Assembly: GCA_027482185.1 (NCBI GenBank) | Contig: JAIXWF010000022.1 | Location: forward strand, 496,001 to 560,000 | Origin: Opitutaceae bacterium | Lineage (GTDB): Bacteria > Verrucomicrobiota > Verrucomicrobiia > Opitutales > Opitutaceae | Direction: 5' to 3' | DNA: 64,000 nucleotides | Part shown: one piece after another, positions 17,407-26,481 of the stretch | Numbering within the stretch: the first letter of the stretch is position 1 | How the letters are laid out: every line of letters starts with the position of its first letter | Made by a program: the position numbers and the translations under genes | The notes under the pieces: model-generated | Database searches by the model: none | What the model saw: the letters and a program-made list of their open reading frames with translations, nothing else | What the model was told of the DNA's origin: nothing

Positions 17407-19383
17407 TCAGCGCCAGGATTCGTCGAAGAAACCGGCGGCGACGATTTTGCCGGGCCAGCGGGGGCCGGGCGGCGTGCGCAGGTCGACGACGGCCCAGTCG
17501 GGGAGCTTCGGCGTTTGCAGCGCGTTGTTGCCGTAGCCTTCGCTGCGGAACGTGATGCCGCTGTTGAGCACGACGTAGCGGCGCGGGTTGAGCGGATTCG
17601 GAAAAACCAAAATCGGCGCGTGGTGTTTCGCGTCGTAGGCGGTGCCGCGGAAGGTCAGCGTCTTCGCGTCCCACGCGACCGGCAATTGCGCGATGATCTT
17701 GGCGAGAACGGAATTGGAGGACGGGTCGCCCCAGAGGATGAGGTTGCGGTCGGCGAGGTCGGCGTCGGTCACGGCGCGGTCGGCCTTCACGGGCGCGTCG
17801 CCGCGGTAAACGTCGCGCCAGAGGCGGCGCGCGGCGGTGAGCTCGGCCTCGACCCAGGCGCCGAGTTCGGGCGAGAGCGGTTTGCCGGAGGGGCGGACGA
17901 AGAGGAAGGCATCGACGAAGGCGTCGTCGACGGGGCCGGTGAGCCCGGGACGTTTGCGCAACGCGGTCGGGTCGGCGAAATCCGCGGGGGCGTTTTGCCA
18001 GCGGCCGTCGCGGCGCACGAGGACGGTGCGGACGGGGGCCGTGGGTTGGAGCGGGCGCACGGTGTCGCCGTCGATCGTGACGGCGGCGGGGGCGCCGGGG
18101 AAGGAGAGCGCGGAAACATTTTTTGTGACGATGACCGGATCGGCGCCGGGGGCGGCGGTGAAGCGGAGGTCGGCGCGTTCCCAGTGTTTTTCCAAACCTT
18201 CGACGCGCAGGCCGCGGGGGCCGTCGGCGTAGCGCAGCGTGTAGGTGCTGAAGCGGACGTCGCGCGGGGCCGGGTCGCGGCCGGCGGCGAGCAGGGATTC
18301 GAAGCGCGCGGTGAGCTCGGCCTTGGTGGCGTCGTGGTATTTGTGCGCGGTCTGCGGGCCGATGAAGCGTTCGAGCTTGAGGCCCTGCGCGGCGAAAGCG
18401 GCGGCCATGAGGTCGGAGGCTTCCTTCTGGCCGTCGAGTTCGCCGGTGTAGGCGAGGGTGGGGAGGTGCGTGAAGTTGGCGGCGATGCCGGTGGACTCGT
18501 ATTGGCGCCAGAGCATTTGCTCCCAGGCGGGGCGCGGTTCTTTCCCGGGCGCGAGGGCCTTGGTGAAGATGGGCGTTTCGGCGAAGCCGGCGCCGGGCGA
18601 GGCGACGGCCCAGAGGCCGGGGTGGTGCGCGGCGAGATGCCAGGAGCTGCCGCCGCCCATCGAGAAACCGGCGACGGCGATGCGGTCGGCGTCGATGTGG
18701 TATTGGGCGCGGACGGCGGCGAGGGCCTCGAAGACATCGGTCTCGCCGGCGAACTTGGTCGCGTTGCAGAAGCGGCCGTAGGGGATGAGCGTGAGCGTGT
18801 CCGCGGGCGCGAGCTGCGGCGGGGCGGCCTCGCGTTCGGCGAAGAAGGCGAGCTCGGTGCGTTTCTCGCCGCGGCCGAGCAGCCAGACCATCATTTGGCG
18901 GTGCGGCTTGGGCCACGTGGGCGGGACGACGAGGGCGTAGGGCTGGACGGAGCCGTCGATTTTCGAGCGGTAGCCGCGGAGGATCGTACCGGTGGCGGTG
19001 AGCCAGGGGGAGCGGCGGTCGCGGAGCTGGGCGGCGCGTTCGCGGCCGCGGGCGAGGAGCTGGCGCGCATAGGCGAGGTCCTTGGGCGCCATGAACTCGT
19101 CGTAACGCAGGGCCCAGTCGACGGCCTTGTGGAAGATCTCGGCGTCGGGCAACAGGGCCGCGAGAGCCGCGGACTCGGGCGCGGCGAGGTCGCGGGCGAG
19201 GGCGTCGAGGTCGGCGCGGAGGGCGGCGGCGCCGGCGGCGAGCTCGGCCTTGTCCGTATCCGCCAAAGTAAGACCGGGCGGCGGGATGACCTTGGGCGGC
19301 GTGAACGCCGCGGGCGGGGTCTGGGCCGCGAGCGGGGCGGCGAGGGCGAGGCAGCAGGCGGCGAACGGGGCGGCGAGGCGCAT
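17407..19383 (-). CDS. Secreted prolyl-oligopeptidase-type alpha/beta hydrolase, paralogue 2
   Basis: The protein has 658 residues; start ATG 19383 opens a signal peptide (MRLAAPFAACCLALAAPLAA). It matches its neighbour at 14519-16525 along the full length: PDAEIFHKAVDWALRYDEF, LLGRGEKRTELAFF, IPYGRFCNATKFAGETDVF, GFSMGGGSSWHLAAHHPG (nucleophile Ser), and TAHKYH are all shared. Predicted role is hydrolysis of a peptide or ester outside the cytoplasm. The AraC-type regulator gene lies 46 bp upstream on the same strand and is a good candidate for its control. The tandem arrangement with a small gene between suggests local duplication. Confidence 0.8.
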   Translation of the reverse strand: MRLAAPFAACCLALAAPLAAQTPPAAFTPPKVIPPPGLTLADTDKAELAAGAAALRADLDALARDLAAPESAALAALLPDAEIFHKAVDWALRYDEFMAPKDLAYARQLLARGRERAAQLRDRRSPWLTATGTILRGYRSKIDGSVQPYALVVPPTWPKPHRQMMVWLLGRGEKRTELAFFAEREAAPPQLAPADTLTLIPYGRFCNATKFAGETDVFEALAAVRAQYHIDADRIAVAGFSMGGGSSWHLAAHHPGLWAVASPGAGFAETPIFTKALAPGKEPRPAWEQMLWRQYESTGIAANFTHLPTLAYTGELDGQKEASDLMAAAFAAQGLKLERFIGPQTAHKYHDATKAELTARFESLLAAGRDPAPRDVRFSTYTLRYADGPRGLRVEGLEKHWERADLRFTAAPGADPVIVTKNVSALSFPGAPAAVTIDGDTVRPLQPTAPVRTVLVRRDGRWQNAPADFADPTALRKRPGLTGPVDDAFVDAFLFVRPSGKPLSPELGAWVEAELTAARRLWRDVYRGDAPVKADRAVTDADLADRNLILWGDPSSNSVLAKIIAQLPVAWDAKTLTFRGTAYDAKHHAPILVFPNPLNPRRYVVLNSGITFRSEGYGNNALQTPKLPDWAVVDLRTPPGPRWPGKIVAAGFFDESWR

Positions 19384-19429
19384 GGGGCGGAAGGGGCGGA
19401 CGGGGAAAAGAAGGACGGGGCGGCCGGCT

Positions 19430-20362
19430 TCAGGACGCGGGCCGGCGGCGGCGGTCGCGGTAGGCGGACGGCGTGACGCCGACGCAGCGGGCGAAGGCGC
19501 GGGAAAACACAATGGCGCTGCGGTATCCGACGCGGGGGGCGAGGGCCTCGAGTTTTTCGTCGCTGCTCTCGAGCAGTTCCTGCGCGCGCTGGATGCGCAT
19601 GTAGGTGACGTGCTCCATCGGCGTGCGGCCGAGTTCGCGGCGGCAAACGCGGCGCAGGTGCTCGGAGCTGAGGGAACAGGCGGCGGCGAGGGAGGTGAGT
19701 TTCCAGTCGGCAGCGAGATCGCGCGCGACGAGCGACCACAGGTCCGAGATGCGCGACTCCGTGCGCCACGGGCGGGCGAGGCGGGTGGTCTGGCCGTGGA
19801 TGAGGCCGACCCAATGGCGGACGTGGGCGGCGTCGCGTTCGCCCAACCATTCGGCGCGGAGGCCGGCGAGCATGCGGCCGAGGTCCTCGGCGCCGGCGGC
19901 GAGGCGGAGGGGCGAGCCGGCACCGACGAGGGGCTGGGTCCAGGCGGCCTCCTCGTAGCGGACCCAGGCGAAGACCCAGCGGCGGCCGGGCACAGCGTGG
20001 AAGGCGTTGAGGACGCGCGGCGGGGCGAGGCAGAGTTGGCCGGCGCCGACGCGCTGCCAGCGGCCCTCGAGCAGCATGCGGCCCTCGCCCTCGAGGCAGG
20101 CGAGGAAGAAGCTGCCGGTAGGAGCGAGACGGACGCGGCGGTAGGGGGCGTGGACGGTGTCGAGGCCGAGCCAGGCGATGTGGTGCGAGGCGAGCTCGGG
20201 ACACTCCCGCGCGTGCAGGCTCCAGCGCCGCGTGCGCGGGCCGTCGATCGTGGTTTCCTGCCAGGCGGGGTGGTTCAAGGGGCCGGGGTGCGAATTCGTC
20301 AGTCGGACGTGTGAAACGCGGGCTTTTCTCCGCCGGGCGCGTCGCACAGCGTGTGTGTTCAC
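19430..20362 (-). CDS. AraC-family transcriptional regulator
   Basis: The protein has 310 residues (GTG start at 20362; in-frame alternatives a few codons later). The N-terminal half is a cupin-like sensing region with FFLACLEGEGRMLLEGRWQR and GAGQLCLAPPRVLNAFHAVPG. The C-terminal 100 residues contain two helix-turn-helix units: LTSLAAACSLSSEHLRRVCR and EALAPRVGYRSAIVFSRAFA, ending GVTPSAYRDRRRR, the AraC signature. The N-terminal domain probably senses a sugar or other metabolite. It is 54 bp from, and divergent to, the PEP-hydrolase-like gene, and just upstream of the second S9-like gene, so either may be its target. Confidence 0.9.
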   Translation of the reverse strand: MNTHAVRRARRRKARVSHVRLTNSHPGPLNHPAWQETTIDGPRTRRWSLHARECPELASHHIAWLGLDTVHAPYRRVRLAPTGSFFLACLEGEGRMLLEGRWQRVGAGQLCLAPPRVLNAFHAVPGRRWVFAWVRYEEAAWTQPLVGAGSPLRLAAGAEDLGRMLAGLRAEWLGERDAAHVRHWVGLIHGQTTRLARPWRTESRISDLWSLVARDLAADWKLTSLAAACSLSSEHLRRVCRRELGRTPMEHVTYMRIQRAQELLESSDEKLEALAPRVGYRSAIVFSRAFARCVGVTPSAYRDRRRRPAS

Positions 20363-20416
20363 CCGGCCGCCGGCGGCGTCAAGCTCCGCGGCGGCGAGAC
20401 CCCACCTTCAGATTTT

Positions 20417-21280
20417 ATGCCCAATCCCTGGACCGGAAAAGGAAACCCTTACACCCGCGAGGAAGTGCGGGCGCGGCTGCAGGCCACGATCGCGAAACAG
20501 CAGGCGATCATCGCCGCCGGCGCCGGCACCGGCATCAGCGCGAAGTTCATCGAGAAGGGCGGCGCCGACCTGATCATCATCTATAACAGCGGGCGTTTCC
20601 GCATGATGGGCCACGGTTCCACCGCGGGCATGATGGCCTACGGCGACGCCAACGCGATCGCGATGGAGATCGGCGAATTCGAGGTGCTGCCCGTCGTCGA
20701 GGAAGTGCCCGTGATCTGCGGCGTGCACGCGACCGATCCGCGCCGCCGCATGTGGCACTGGCTCGGGAAGGTGAAGGAAATGGGTTTCTCCGGCGTGAAC
20801 AATTTCCCGACCCACACGATCGTCGACGGCCACTTCCGCGGCGTGCTCGAGGAGACGGGCATGAGCGTGAAGAAGGAATACGAGATGGTCGCGCTCGCGC
20901 GGCGGATGGACCTGTTCTCCATCGTCTACGTCGGCTCCCCCGAGGAAGCCGCGGAAATGGCGAAGGCCGGCGCCGACGCCATCATCGCCCACGTCGGCAC
21001 GACGGTCGGCGGCAGCATCGGCGTGAAGAGCGCGGTCGTGAGCTGGGAGCACACGCTCAAAGTCACCCGCGACATCATCGCCGCCGCGAGCGCGGTGCGG
21101 AACGACATCTTCTACCTCTGCCACGGCGGCCCCATCAACACGCCGGAGGACGCCGCGCGCGTCATCGCCGCCACGCCCTGCGTCGGCTTCGTCGGCGCGA
21201 GCAGCCTCGAGCGCATGGGCGTCGAGGAATCGCTCACGAACCTGACGCGGAAGTTCAAGACGATCGGGTTGAAGAAGTAG
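20417..21280 (+). CDS. Phosphoenolpyruvate hydrolase-like TIM-barrel protein (TIM-barrel signal transduction family)
   Basis: The product has 287 residues from ATG 20417. It matches the family annotated as PEP hydrolase-like / TIM-barrel signal transduction protein (PF09370): AAGAGTGISAKFIEKGGADL, YNSGRFRMMGHGSTAGMMAY, VICGVHATDPRR, NFPTHTIVDGHFRGVLEETG, HVGTTVGGSIGV and ITFLCHGGP-type strand (FYLCHGGPINTPEDA). The same domain is fused to a UPF0261 domain in the tomato Tm-1 protein, and a UPF0261/Tm-1-like gene lies 5.2 kb downstream, so a shared pathway is inferred. Reaction and substrate remain unproven. Confidence 0.85.
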   Translation: MPNPWTGKGNPYTREEVRARLQATIAKQQAIIAAGAGTGISAKFIEKGGADLIIIYNSGRFRMMGHGSTAGMMAYGDANAIAMEIGEFEVLPVVEEVPVICGVHATDPRRRMWHWLGKVKEMGFSGVNNFPTHTIVDGHFRGVLEETGMSVKKEYEMVALARRMDLFSIVYVGSPEEAAEMAKAGADAIIAHVGTTVGGSIGVKSAVVSWEHTLKVTRDIIAAASAVRNDIFYLCHGGPINTPEDAARVIAATPCVGFVGASSLERMGVEESLTNLTRKFKTIGLKK

Positions 21281-21420
21281 CGGGTAGCGAGTAGCGGGTA
21301 GCGGGCATGCGGCAATTTTCGCCGGCACCCCGCCGCCCGCGGCGCCGCCGGACTTCGCGCACCGCTTACCGATTTCCGTTTTCCCAATCCGCAATTCGCA
21401 ATCCGCGATCCGCAATCCAT
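21281..21420. repeat. Tandem-word tracts between PEP-hydrolase and cupin genes
   Basis: The 146-bp spacer starts with a GCGGGTAGCGAGTAGCGGGT tract (about 21279-21305) and ends with a CAATCCGCAATTCGCAATCC tract (21385-21420). The latter recurs at 29011-29041 and in reverse orientation at 16628-16661. Confidence 0.6.
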
Positions 21421-21426
21421 CGCCCC

Positions 21427-21876
21427 ATGAACCCCGCCGACCGCCGCTTCGTCGCCATTGCCGACGCGCTCCGCGAGCCCAACGCCTGGACCAACAACGA
21501 GTGGCTGTGCCGTCCCGACCTCGTGGCGGCGGAGAAACTCCTGCTCGTCCGCGCCAACATGGAACCGATGCATTGCCATCCGTTCCACCACCACCCGCAC
21601 CGCGAGGAAATCATCTACGTGATCTACGGCCGCGCCGAACAGTGGGTGGGCGACGAATGCCGCATCCTCGGCCCCGGCGAGATGGCGCACATCCCGCCCG
21701 GCACGGTCCACGCCACCTACAACCCCCACGCCGAGCCCCTCGTTTTCCTCGCGATCCTGTCGCCGGCGAAATTGCCCGACGCGCAGGCCGCGGTCGCCGA
21801 TCCCTGCGATGTGTCGGACCAGGAGCCTTGGGCCAGCCTGCGAAAAGGCCGGCCCGCTTGCCGCACGCGAATCTGA
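21427..21876 (+). CDS. Cupin-domain protein
   Basis: The product has 149 residues and is cytoplasmic, from ATG 21427. It is a single beta-barrel cupin: metal-binding MHCHPFHHHPHREEIIYVIY (cupin motif 1, with unusually many His) and GPGEMAHIPPGTVHATYNP (cupin motif 2). It is likely a small-molecule isomerase, sugar-binding or oxygenase-type cupin; the specific activity cannot be inferred. It lies between PEP-hydrolase-like and PVC dehydrogenase genes on the same strand, with 146-bp and 64-bp gaps, so it could be part of one transcript. Confidence 0.8.
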   Translation: MNPADRRFVAIADALREPNAWTNNEWLCRPDLVAAEKLLLVRANMEPMHCHPFHHHPHREEIIYVIYGRAEQWVGDECRILGPGEMAHIPPGTVHATYNPHAEPLVFLAILSPAKLPDAQAAVADPCDVSDQEPWASLRKGRPACRTRI

Positions 21877-21940
21877 GTTTTCGTTTTCCGTCCCTTCGGT
21901 TCCGGCCGTTCCCGGATTTTCGTTTTTCCAATACCCCGCC

Positions 21941-24900
21941 ATGAAACGTCTCCTGTTGCTCGCCACGTTTGCGCTCGTCGCCTGCGCCTCCGCGGCCGAT
22001 GCCCCGCTCCGCATCTTCATCCGCTCCGGCCCGAAATCCCACGGCCCGGGCGCGCACGACTATCCGCGTTTCCTCAAGGAATGGGTTCCGCTGCTCAATG
22101 CCCGCGGCGCCCAGGCCACGGGCGCGGACGCGTTTCCCAACGCCGCGCAATTGGCCGCGACCGACGTCCTCATCCTTCACGCGCAGGAGGCCGGCAACAT
22201 CCCCGCCGCCGAAGACCGCGCCAACCTCGACGCCTTCCTCAAGCGCGGCGGCGGCCTCGTCGTGATCCACGCCGGCGTCGTCTCGCGCGATCCGGATTGG
22301 TTCAAGGGCATCGTCGGCGGCTCCTGGCGCAATGGCACCACGCGCTGGCTCGAGGCGCCCATGCACCTCTACTTCACCGACCGCGCGCACCCGATCACGC
22401 ACGGCGCCTCGAATTGGGGCATGGACGACGAGATCTACTACGACCTCGACATGCACCCCGACGCGCGCGTCCTCGCCACGGCCTACACGCCGAAGGCGAT
22501 CGACACCGGCGGCCGCGGCAACCGCGAGGCCCAGGCCCGCGCCGCCGAGGCGGTGGCCCAGCGCAAGGGCGTGAACATTTACGACATCCAACCCCAGATG
22601 TGGACCTATGAGCGCACCGTCGCCGGCGGCAGCAAACCCTACCGCGCCTTCGTCTCGATCCCCGGCCACCTCTACGAAAACTTCAACCGCGCCAACTACC
22701 GCGCGATCTTGCTCCGCGGCATCGCCTGGGCCGGCCAGCGCGCCAACGTCGACGAACTCTGCAAACCCGAGGAACTCGGCGACACGCTCCGCTACCCCGC
22801 CGGCGGCCCGATCCATCCGGCAAAAGCTGCCGCCAAGATCGAGGTTCATCCCGAATTCAATATTTCCCTCGTCGCGTCCGAACCGCTCGTGAACAAGGTC
22901 ATGAATCTCGACTGGGACGCGCAGGGCCGCCTCTGGGTCTGCGAAACGCCCGAATATCCCAACGGCCGCCGCGCGCCCAACACCGCGCCTTGGAAAGAGA
23001 GCGGTTCGCTCCGCGGCGCCCAGGTCGAGCGCGAGCCCGAGGACCGGATTTCCATTCTCACGGACACCGACGGCGACGGCGTCATGGACAAAAAGCACGT
23101 CTTCGCCGACAAGCTCGAGTTGGTCACGAGCTTTGTCTTCTACAAGAACGGCGTGATCGCCGCGACCGCGCCGGACGTGTGGTTCCTCGAGGACACGAAC
23201 AACGACGGCGTCGCCGACAAACGCACCAAGCTCTACACCGGCCTCGGGATCAACGACACCCACGCCGTCCTCAACAACCTCCGCTGGGGCCTCGACGGTT
23301 GGATCTACGGCACGCACGGCTACAGCCGCGGCGAGGTGAGCAACGGCGACGGCACGAAGAAGTTCGGCGCCGCCGGCAGCGGCGTCGTGCGTTTCAAACC
23401 CGACGGTTCCGCCTTCGAACAGTACAACAGCCGCAACGGCAATTCGTGGGGCCTCGAGACCACGTGGGACGGCCAGGTCTTCTGGACGCAGCCGACGAGC
23501 GGCACCGTTTTCTTCCACGGCGTTTTGCCCGAGGCGGTGCTCGCGAAGGCGAAGATCCCCGGTGCGACTTCGTGGAAAGGCATGATCACGAACGAACGCA
23601 CTTTCCCCGCGATGACGTGGCCCGAGCAGGCGTACGTGCAGATCGACCAGGTCGGCCGCTTCACCGCCGCCGCCGGTTGCGCGATCTATGAAGGCGGCGC
23701 TTGGCCGGAAAAGTGGAACTACAGCTACTTCACCGGCGAGCCCACGCTCAACATCGTGCACCACCAGTTCGTGCAGCCCGACGGCGTCAGCGTGAAGACC
23801 GTCAAGGAAACGGGCCGCGAGGAAACCGAGTTCATGCGCAGCACGGACCTCTGGTTCCGGCCGATCGAGACGCGCATCGGGCCCGACGGCGCGCTCTACG
23901 TCGTCGATTTCTACAACCAGGCCGTGATCCACAACGACACGCGCGGCCCGCTCCACGGCCCGGCCAACGCGGCGGTCCGGCCCGACCGCGACCATTACTT
24001 CGCGCGCATCTGGCGCGTGCAGCACAAGCAGGCGAAGACGCTCACGGTGCCGAAGCTCGACGGCGGCAACCTCGCCGCCCTCGTGCGCACGATGGAGACG
24101 AGTCCCAACGCCCACGTGAAGAAGACGGCGTGGCGGTTGGTGCAGGAGAACCACGGCGCCGCCGGCGCCAAGGCCCTCGCCGCGCTGAAGCGCCCGGCGA
24201 TCGGCAGCCGCGCCGAGGCGCGCTACGCCGCGGCGCAGGCCGCGACGACGCCCGCGGCCCGCGAGGCGATCCTCGCGGAATTCGCCGCCGCGACCGACGA
24301 CTGGACGCGCACCGCGCTCGTCGCCGGCGCCTCCGACCACGCCGCCGATTTCCTGATCGCGGCGATGAACGGCACGGCCCGCGAGGCGCTCGGCGCGTTT
24401 GTCGCGGCCGTTGCGCCGACGGTGCCGTCGGCCGATGTCGCCCGCACCGTGGCCGCCGCGGCCCAAGCGGCGAGCCCGCTCAAGTCCGCGGTGCTCCGCG
24501 GTCTCACGCAGACGGTGCAGGACCTGCCGGCGCTGGACGCCGCGGCGACCGCGGCCCTGCGCACGTTGATCGGCAAGCCCGACAGCGCGGCGGCGGCGCT
24601 GATGCTGGCGGCGAAGTGGGACAAGGCGGGCGCGTTGTCGGCCGAGACGGCGGCGGCTTCCCGCGCTCTCTTTGCCGATCTGACCAACGCGCAGGCGGCC
24701 GCGGGCCGTCGCGCCGAGGCGGCGTCGGCGTTGCTCGCGTTGCCGGCCCAGCGGGCCGAGGCGCTGGCCAAGATCGGCACCGTGCTGGCGGACCCCGCGG
24801 CTAGCGAGGCCTTCAAGGCGCCGTTGCTGGCGGCGGTGGGCGACTTCCCCGGCCGCGACGCGATCGACATTTTGCTCAAGGCCTACCGGGCGACGGCGTC

Positions 24901-26320
24901 GGCCGGCGCCTTCGACCAACTCTTGAAACGGCCGGAGTCCGCGCTCGCGCTGCTGGCGGCGATCAAGGACGGCAGCGTGCGCGCGGCCGATCTTGGGCCG
25001 GCGAATGCCGCGCGCCTGCGCACGCACCCGATCCGCCGCGTCGCCACCGAGGCGCAGGCCGTGCTCGCGGCGCAGACGAGCGCCAAGGACGAACTCATCG
25101 CGAAGCTGCTGCCCGAAGTGCAGAAACCGGGCAACGTGGCCAACGGCCGCATGCTTTTCGTGTCGGCCTGCGCGGTCTGCCACAAATTCGGCGACGTCGG
25201 CCTCCGCGACGTCGGCCCCCCGCTCGCCGGCATCGGCGCGAAGGGCGCGGCGGAATTGCTGGCGCACATCGTGGATCCGAACCGCCAGGTGGAGCCGAAC
25301 TATTGGCAGTGGAACATCACGACCAAGAAGGGCGACACCTTCGTCGGCGTGATCGTGAACGAAAACGCCGCCGCGGTGACGATCCGCAACCAGGGCGGCG
25401 ACACGGAAATCCGCAAAGACGACATCGCGAACCGCGAGAACACGCGGCGCTCGCTGATGCCGGAAGGCTTCGAGGGTTTCGGGGCCGAGGGCCTGCGGGA
25501 TATGGTGGCGTATCTCGCCGCCTCCGCCGCCGCGCCCGCCTCCGCCGTGCCGGCTCCGGCGCGGCAAGCCGGGGCCGCGGCGGTTTCGAACGAGGGGCCG
25601 AAGGAAGGCGGGCGCGGCGACGGGCCGTTGCCGGCGACGGAGCCGGTGAAGTGGGAGGCGGGCAAGGTGCGCGTGCTCCTGATCGGCGGCGGCAGTTCGC
25701 ACAAGTTTGCCGAGTTTTTCGGCGCGGCGGACAGCGCCATTCTCAAAGCCGCGGGTTTCGCGGTGCATTACACCGAGGACCGCGACCAAGCGGCGGCGGA
25801 ATTGGCCGGCGCGGATGTCGCGGTGATCAGCGTGAACCGGAAGTTCTTCGACACGCCGGCGTACCGGAAGGCGGTCTTCGACTTCGCGGCCGCGGGCAAG
25901 GGCCTCGTGATGCTGCATCCGGGAACCTGGTACGGCTACGCGCAGTGGCCGGAGCTCAACGCCAAGATCGTCGGCGGCGGCGCGCGCGGCCACGACAAGA
26001 TCGCGAAGTTCTCCGTCAACGCCGTGAAACCCGACCACCCCGTGATGCGCGGCGTGCCGGCGAGCTTCGAGGTCGAGGACGAGCTGTATTACTTCAACGC
26101 CGAGCCCGACAAGATCCCGCCGGGCACGGCGCCGATCACGGTCCTCGCGGAAACATCGCCGAGCGTGAAATTCAAGGCGCCGCATCCGGCCGTTTGGATC
26201 ACGCAGCACGAGAAAGCGCGGATCGTCGGCATCACCTTGGGCCACGACCAGCGCGTCCACGACCACCCCGCCTTCAAGACGCTGCTCGCCAACGCGGCGA
26301 AATGGGCGGGAGGGAAATGA
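21941..26320 (+). CDS. Giant ThuA / PVC membrane-bound dehydrogenase / cytochrome c / ThuA protein
   Basis: The protein has 1,459 residues from ATG 21941. The leader MKRLLLLATFALVACASAAD contains a lipobox (LVAC), so it is probably an outer-membrane or periplasmic lipoprotein. Order: ThuA-like (about 22-260), PVC-type membrane-bound dehydrogenase beta-propeller (about 290-690), Ala-rich HEAT-like repeats (about 700-1050), a c-type cytochrome module with CAVCH (Cys1077-His1081) and LRDVGPPLAGIGAKG, and a second ThuA-like domain (about 1240-1459; VLLIGGGSSHKFAEFFG). PVC proteins of this kind are predicted periplasmic sugar dehydrogenases; ThuA relates to trehalose or 3-keto-sugar metabolism. 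Having ThuA at both ends is unusual. Confidence 0.85.
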   Translation: MKRLLLLATFALVACASAADAPLRIFIRSGPKSHGPGAHDYPRFLKEWVPLLNARGAQATGADAFPNAAQLAATDVLILHAQEAGNIPAAEDRANLDAFLKRGGGLVVIHAGVVSRDPDWFKGIVGGSWRNGTTRWLEAPMHLYFTDRAHPITHGASNWGMDDEIYYDLDMHPDARVLATAYTPKAIDTGGRGNREAQARAAEAVAQRKGVNIYDIQPQMWTYERTVAGGSKPYRAFVSIPGHLYENFNRANYRAILLRGIAWAGQRANVDELCKPEELGDTLRYPAGGPIHPAKAAAKIEVHPEFNISLVASEPLVNKVMNLDWDAQGRLWVCETPEYPNGRRAPNTAPWKESGSLRGAQVEREPEDRISILTDTDGDGVMDKKHVFADKLELVTSFVFYKNGVIAATAPDVWFLEDTNNDGVADKRTKLYTGLGINDTHAVLNNLRWGLDGWIYGTHGYSRGEVSNGDGTKKFGAAGSGVVRFKPDGSAFEQYNSRNGNSWGLETTWDGQVFWTQPTSGTVFFHGVLPEAVLAKAKIPGATSWKGMITNERTFPAMTWPEQAYVQIDQVGRFTAAAGCAIYEGGAWPEKWNYSYFTGEPTLNIVHHQFVQPDGVSVKTVKETGREETEFMRSTDLWFRPIETRIGPDGALYVVDFYNQAVIHNDTRGPLHGPANAAVRPDRDHYFARIWRVQHKQAKTLTVPKLDGGNLAALVRTMETSPNAHVKKTAWRLVQENHGAAGAKALAALKRPAIGSRAEARYAAAQAATTPAAREAILAEFAAATDDWTRTALVAGASDHAADFLIAAMNGTAREALGAFVAAVAPTVPSADVARTVAAAAQAASPLKSAVLRGLTQTVQDLPALDAAATAALRTLIGKPDSAAAALMLAAKWDKAGALSAETAAASRALFADLTNAQAAAGRRAEAASALLALPAQRAEALAKIGTVLADPAASEAFKAPLLAAVGDFPGRDAIDILLKAYRATASAGAFDQLLKRPESALALLAAIKDGSVRAADLGPANAARLRTHPIRRVATEAQAVLAAQTSAKDELIAKLLPEVQKPGNVANGRMLFVSACAVCHKFGDVGLRDVGPPLAGIGAKGAAELLAHIVDPNRQVEPNYWQWNITTKKGDTFVGVIVNENAAAVTIRNQGGDTEIRKDDIANRENTRRSLMPEGFEGFGAEGLRDMVAYLAASAAAPASAVPAPARQAGAAAVSNEGPKEGGRGDGPLPATEPVKWEAGKVRVLLIGGGSSHKFAEFFGAADSAILKAAGFAVHYTEDRDQAAAELAGADVAVISVNRKFFDTPAYRKAVFDFAAAGKGLVMLHPGTWYGYAQWPELNAKIVGGGARGHDKIAKFSVNAVKPDHPVMRGVPASFEVEDELYYFNAEPDKIPPGTAPITVLAETSPSVKFKAPHPAVWITQHEKARIVGITLGHDQRVHDHPAFKTLLANAAKWAGGK

Positions 26321-26481
26321 TATATAAGACCGGAATGCGGAAACCGGAGACCGGAGACCGCAGACCAGAAACCAGAAACCGAAAACTGAAGACCGGATGA
26401 AGGCTTTCGAACCTGTCTGGATCGTTTCCGGCTGCCATTGAGTCTCCGGTTTCCGGTCTCCCAATTCCGGTTTTATATCAT
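26317..26481. repeat. 165-bp inverted repeat spanning stop and start codons
   Basis: Left arm 26317-26351 (ATGATATATAAGACCGGAAT, then GCGGAAACCGGAGAC) and right arm 26442-26481 (reverse complement ATGATATAAAACCGGAATTG, then a related tail) flank about 90 bp of AGACCAGAAACC-type degenerate words. The upstream gene's TGA lies in the left arm and the downstream ATG begins directly after the right arm. A stem-loop here could limit read-through or set the translation of the Tm-1-like gene. Confidence 0.75.

Noticed and set aside
21611-26464. A 1,617-codon open frame on the minus strand opposite the giant dehydrogenase gene
   Set aside because: Antisense frames without stops are expected over GC-rich coding DNA. 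The composition is typical of such shadows (very high Arg/Gly), with no domain, whereas the plus strand carries clear domain motifs.
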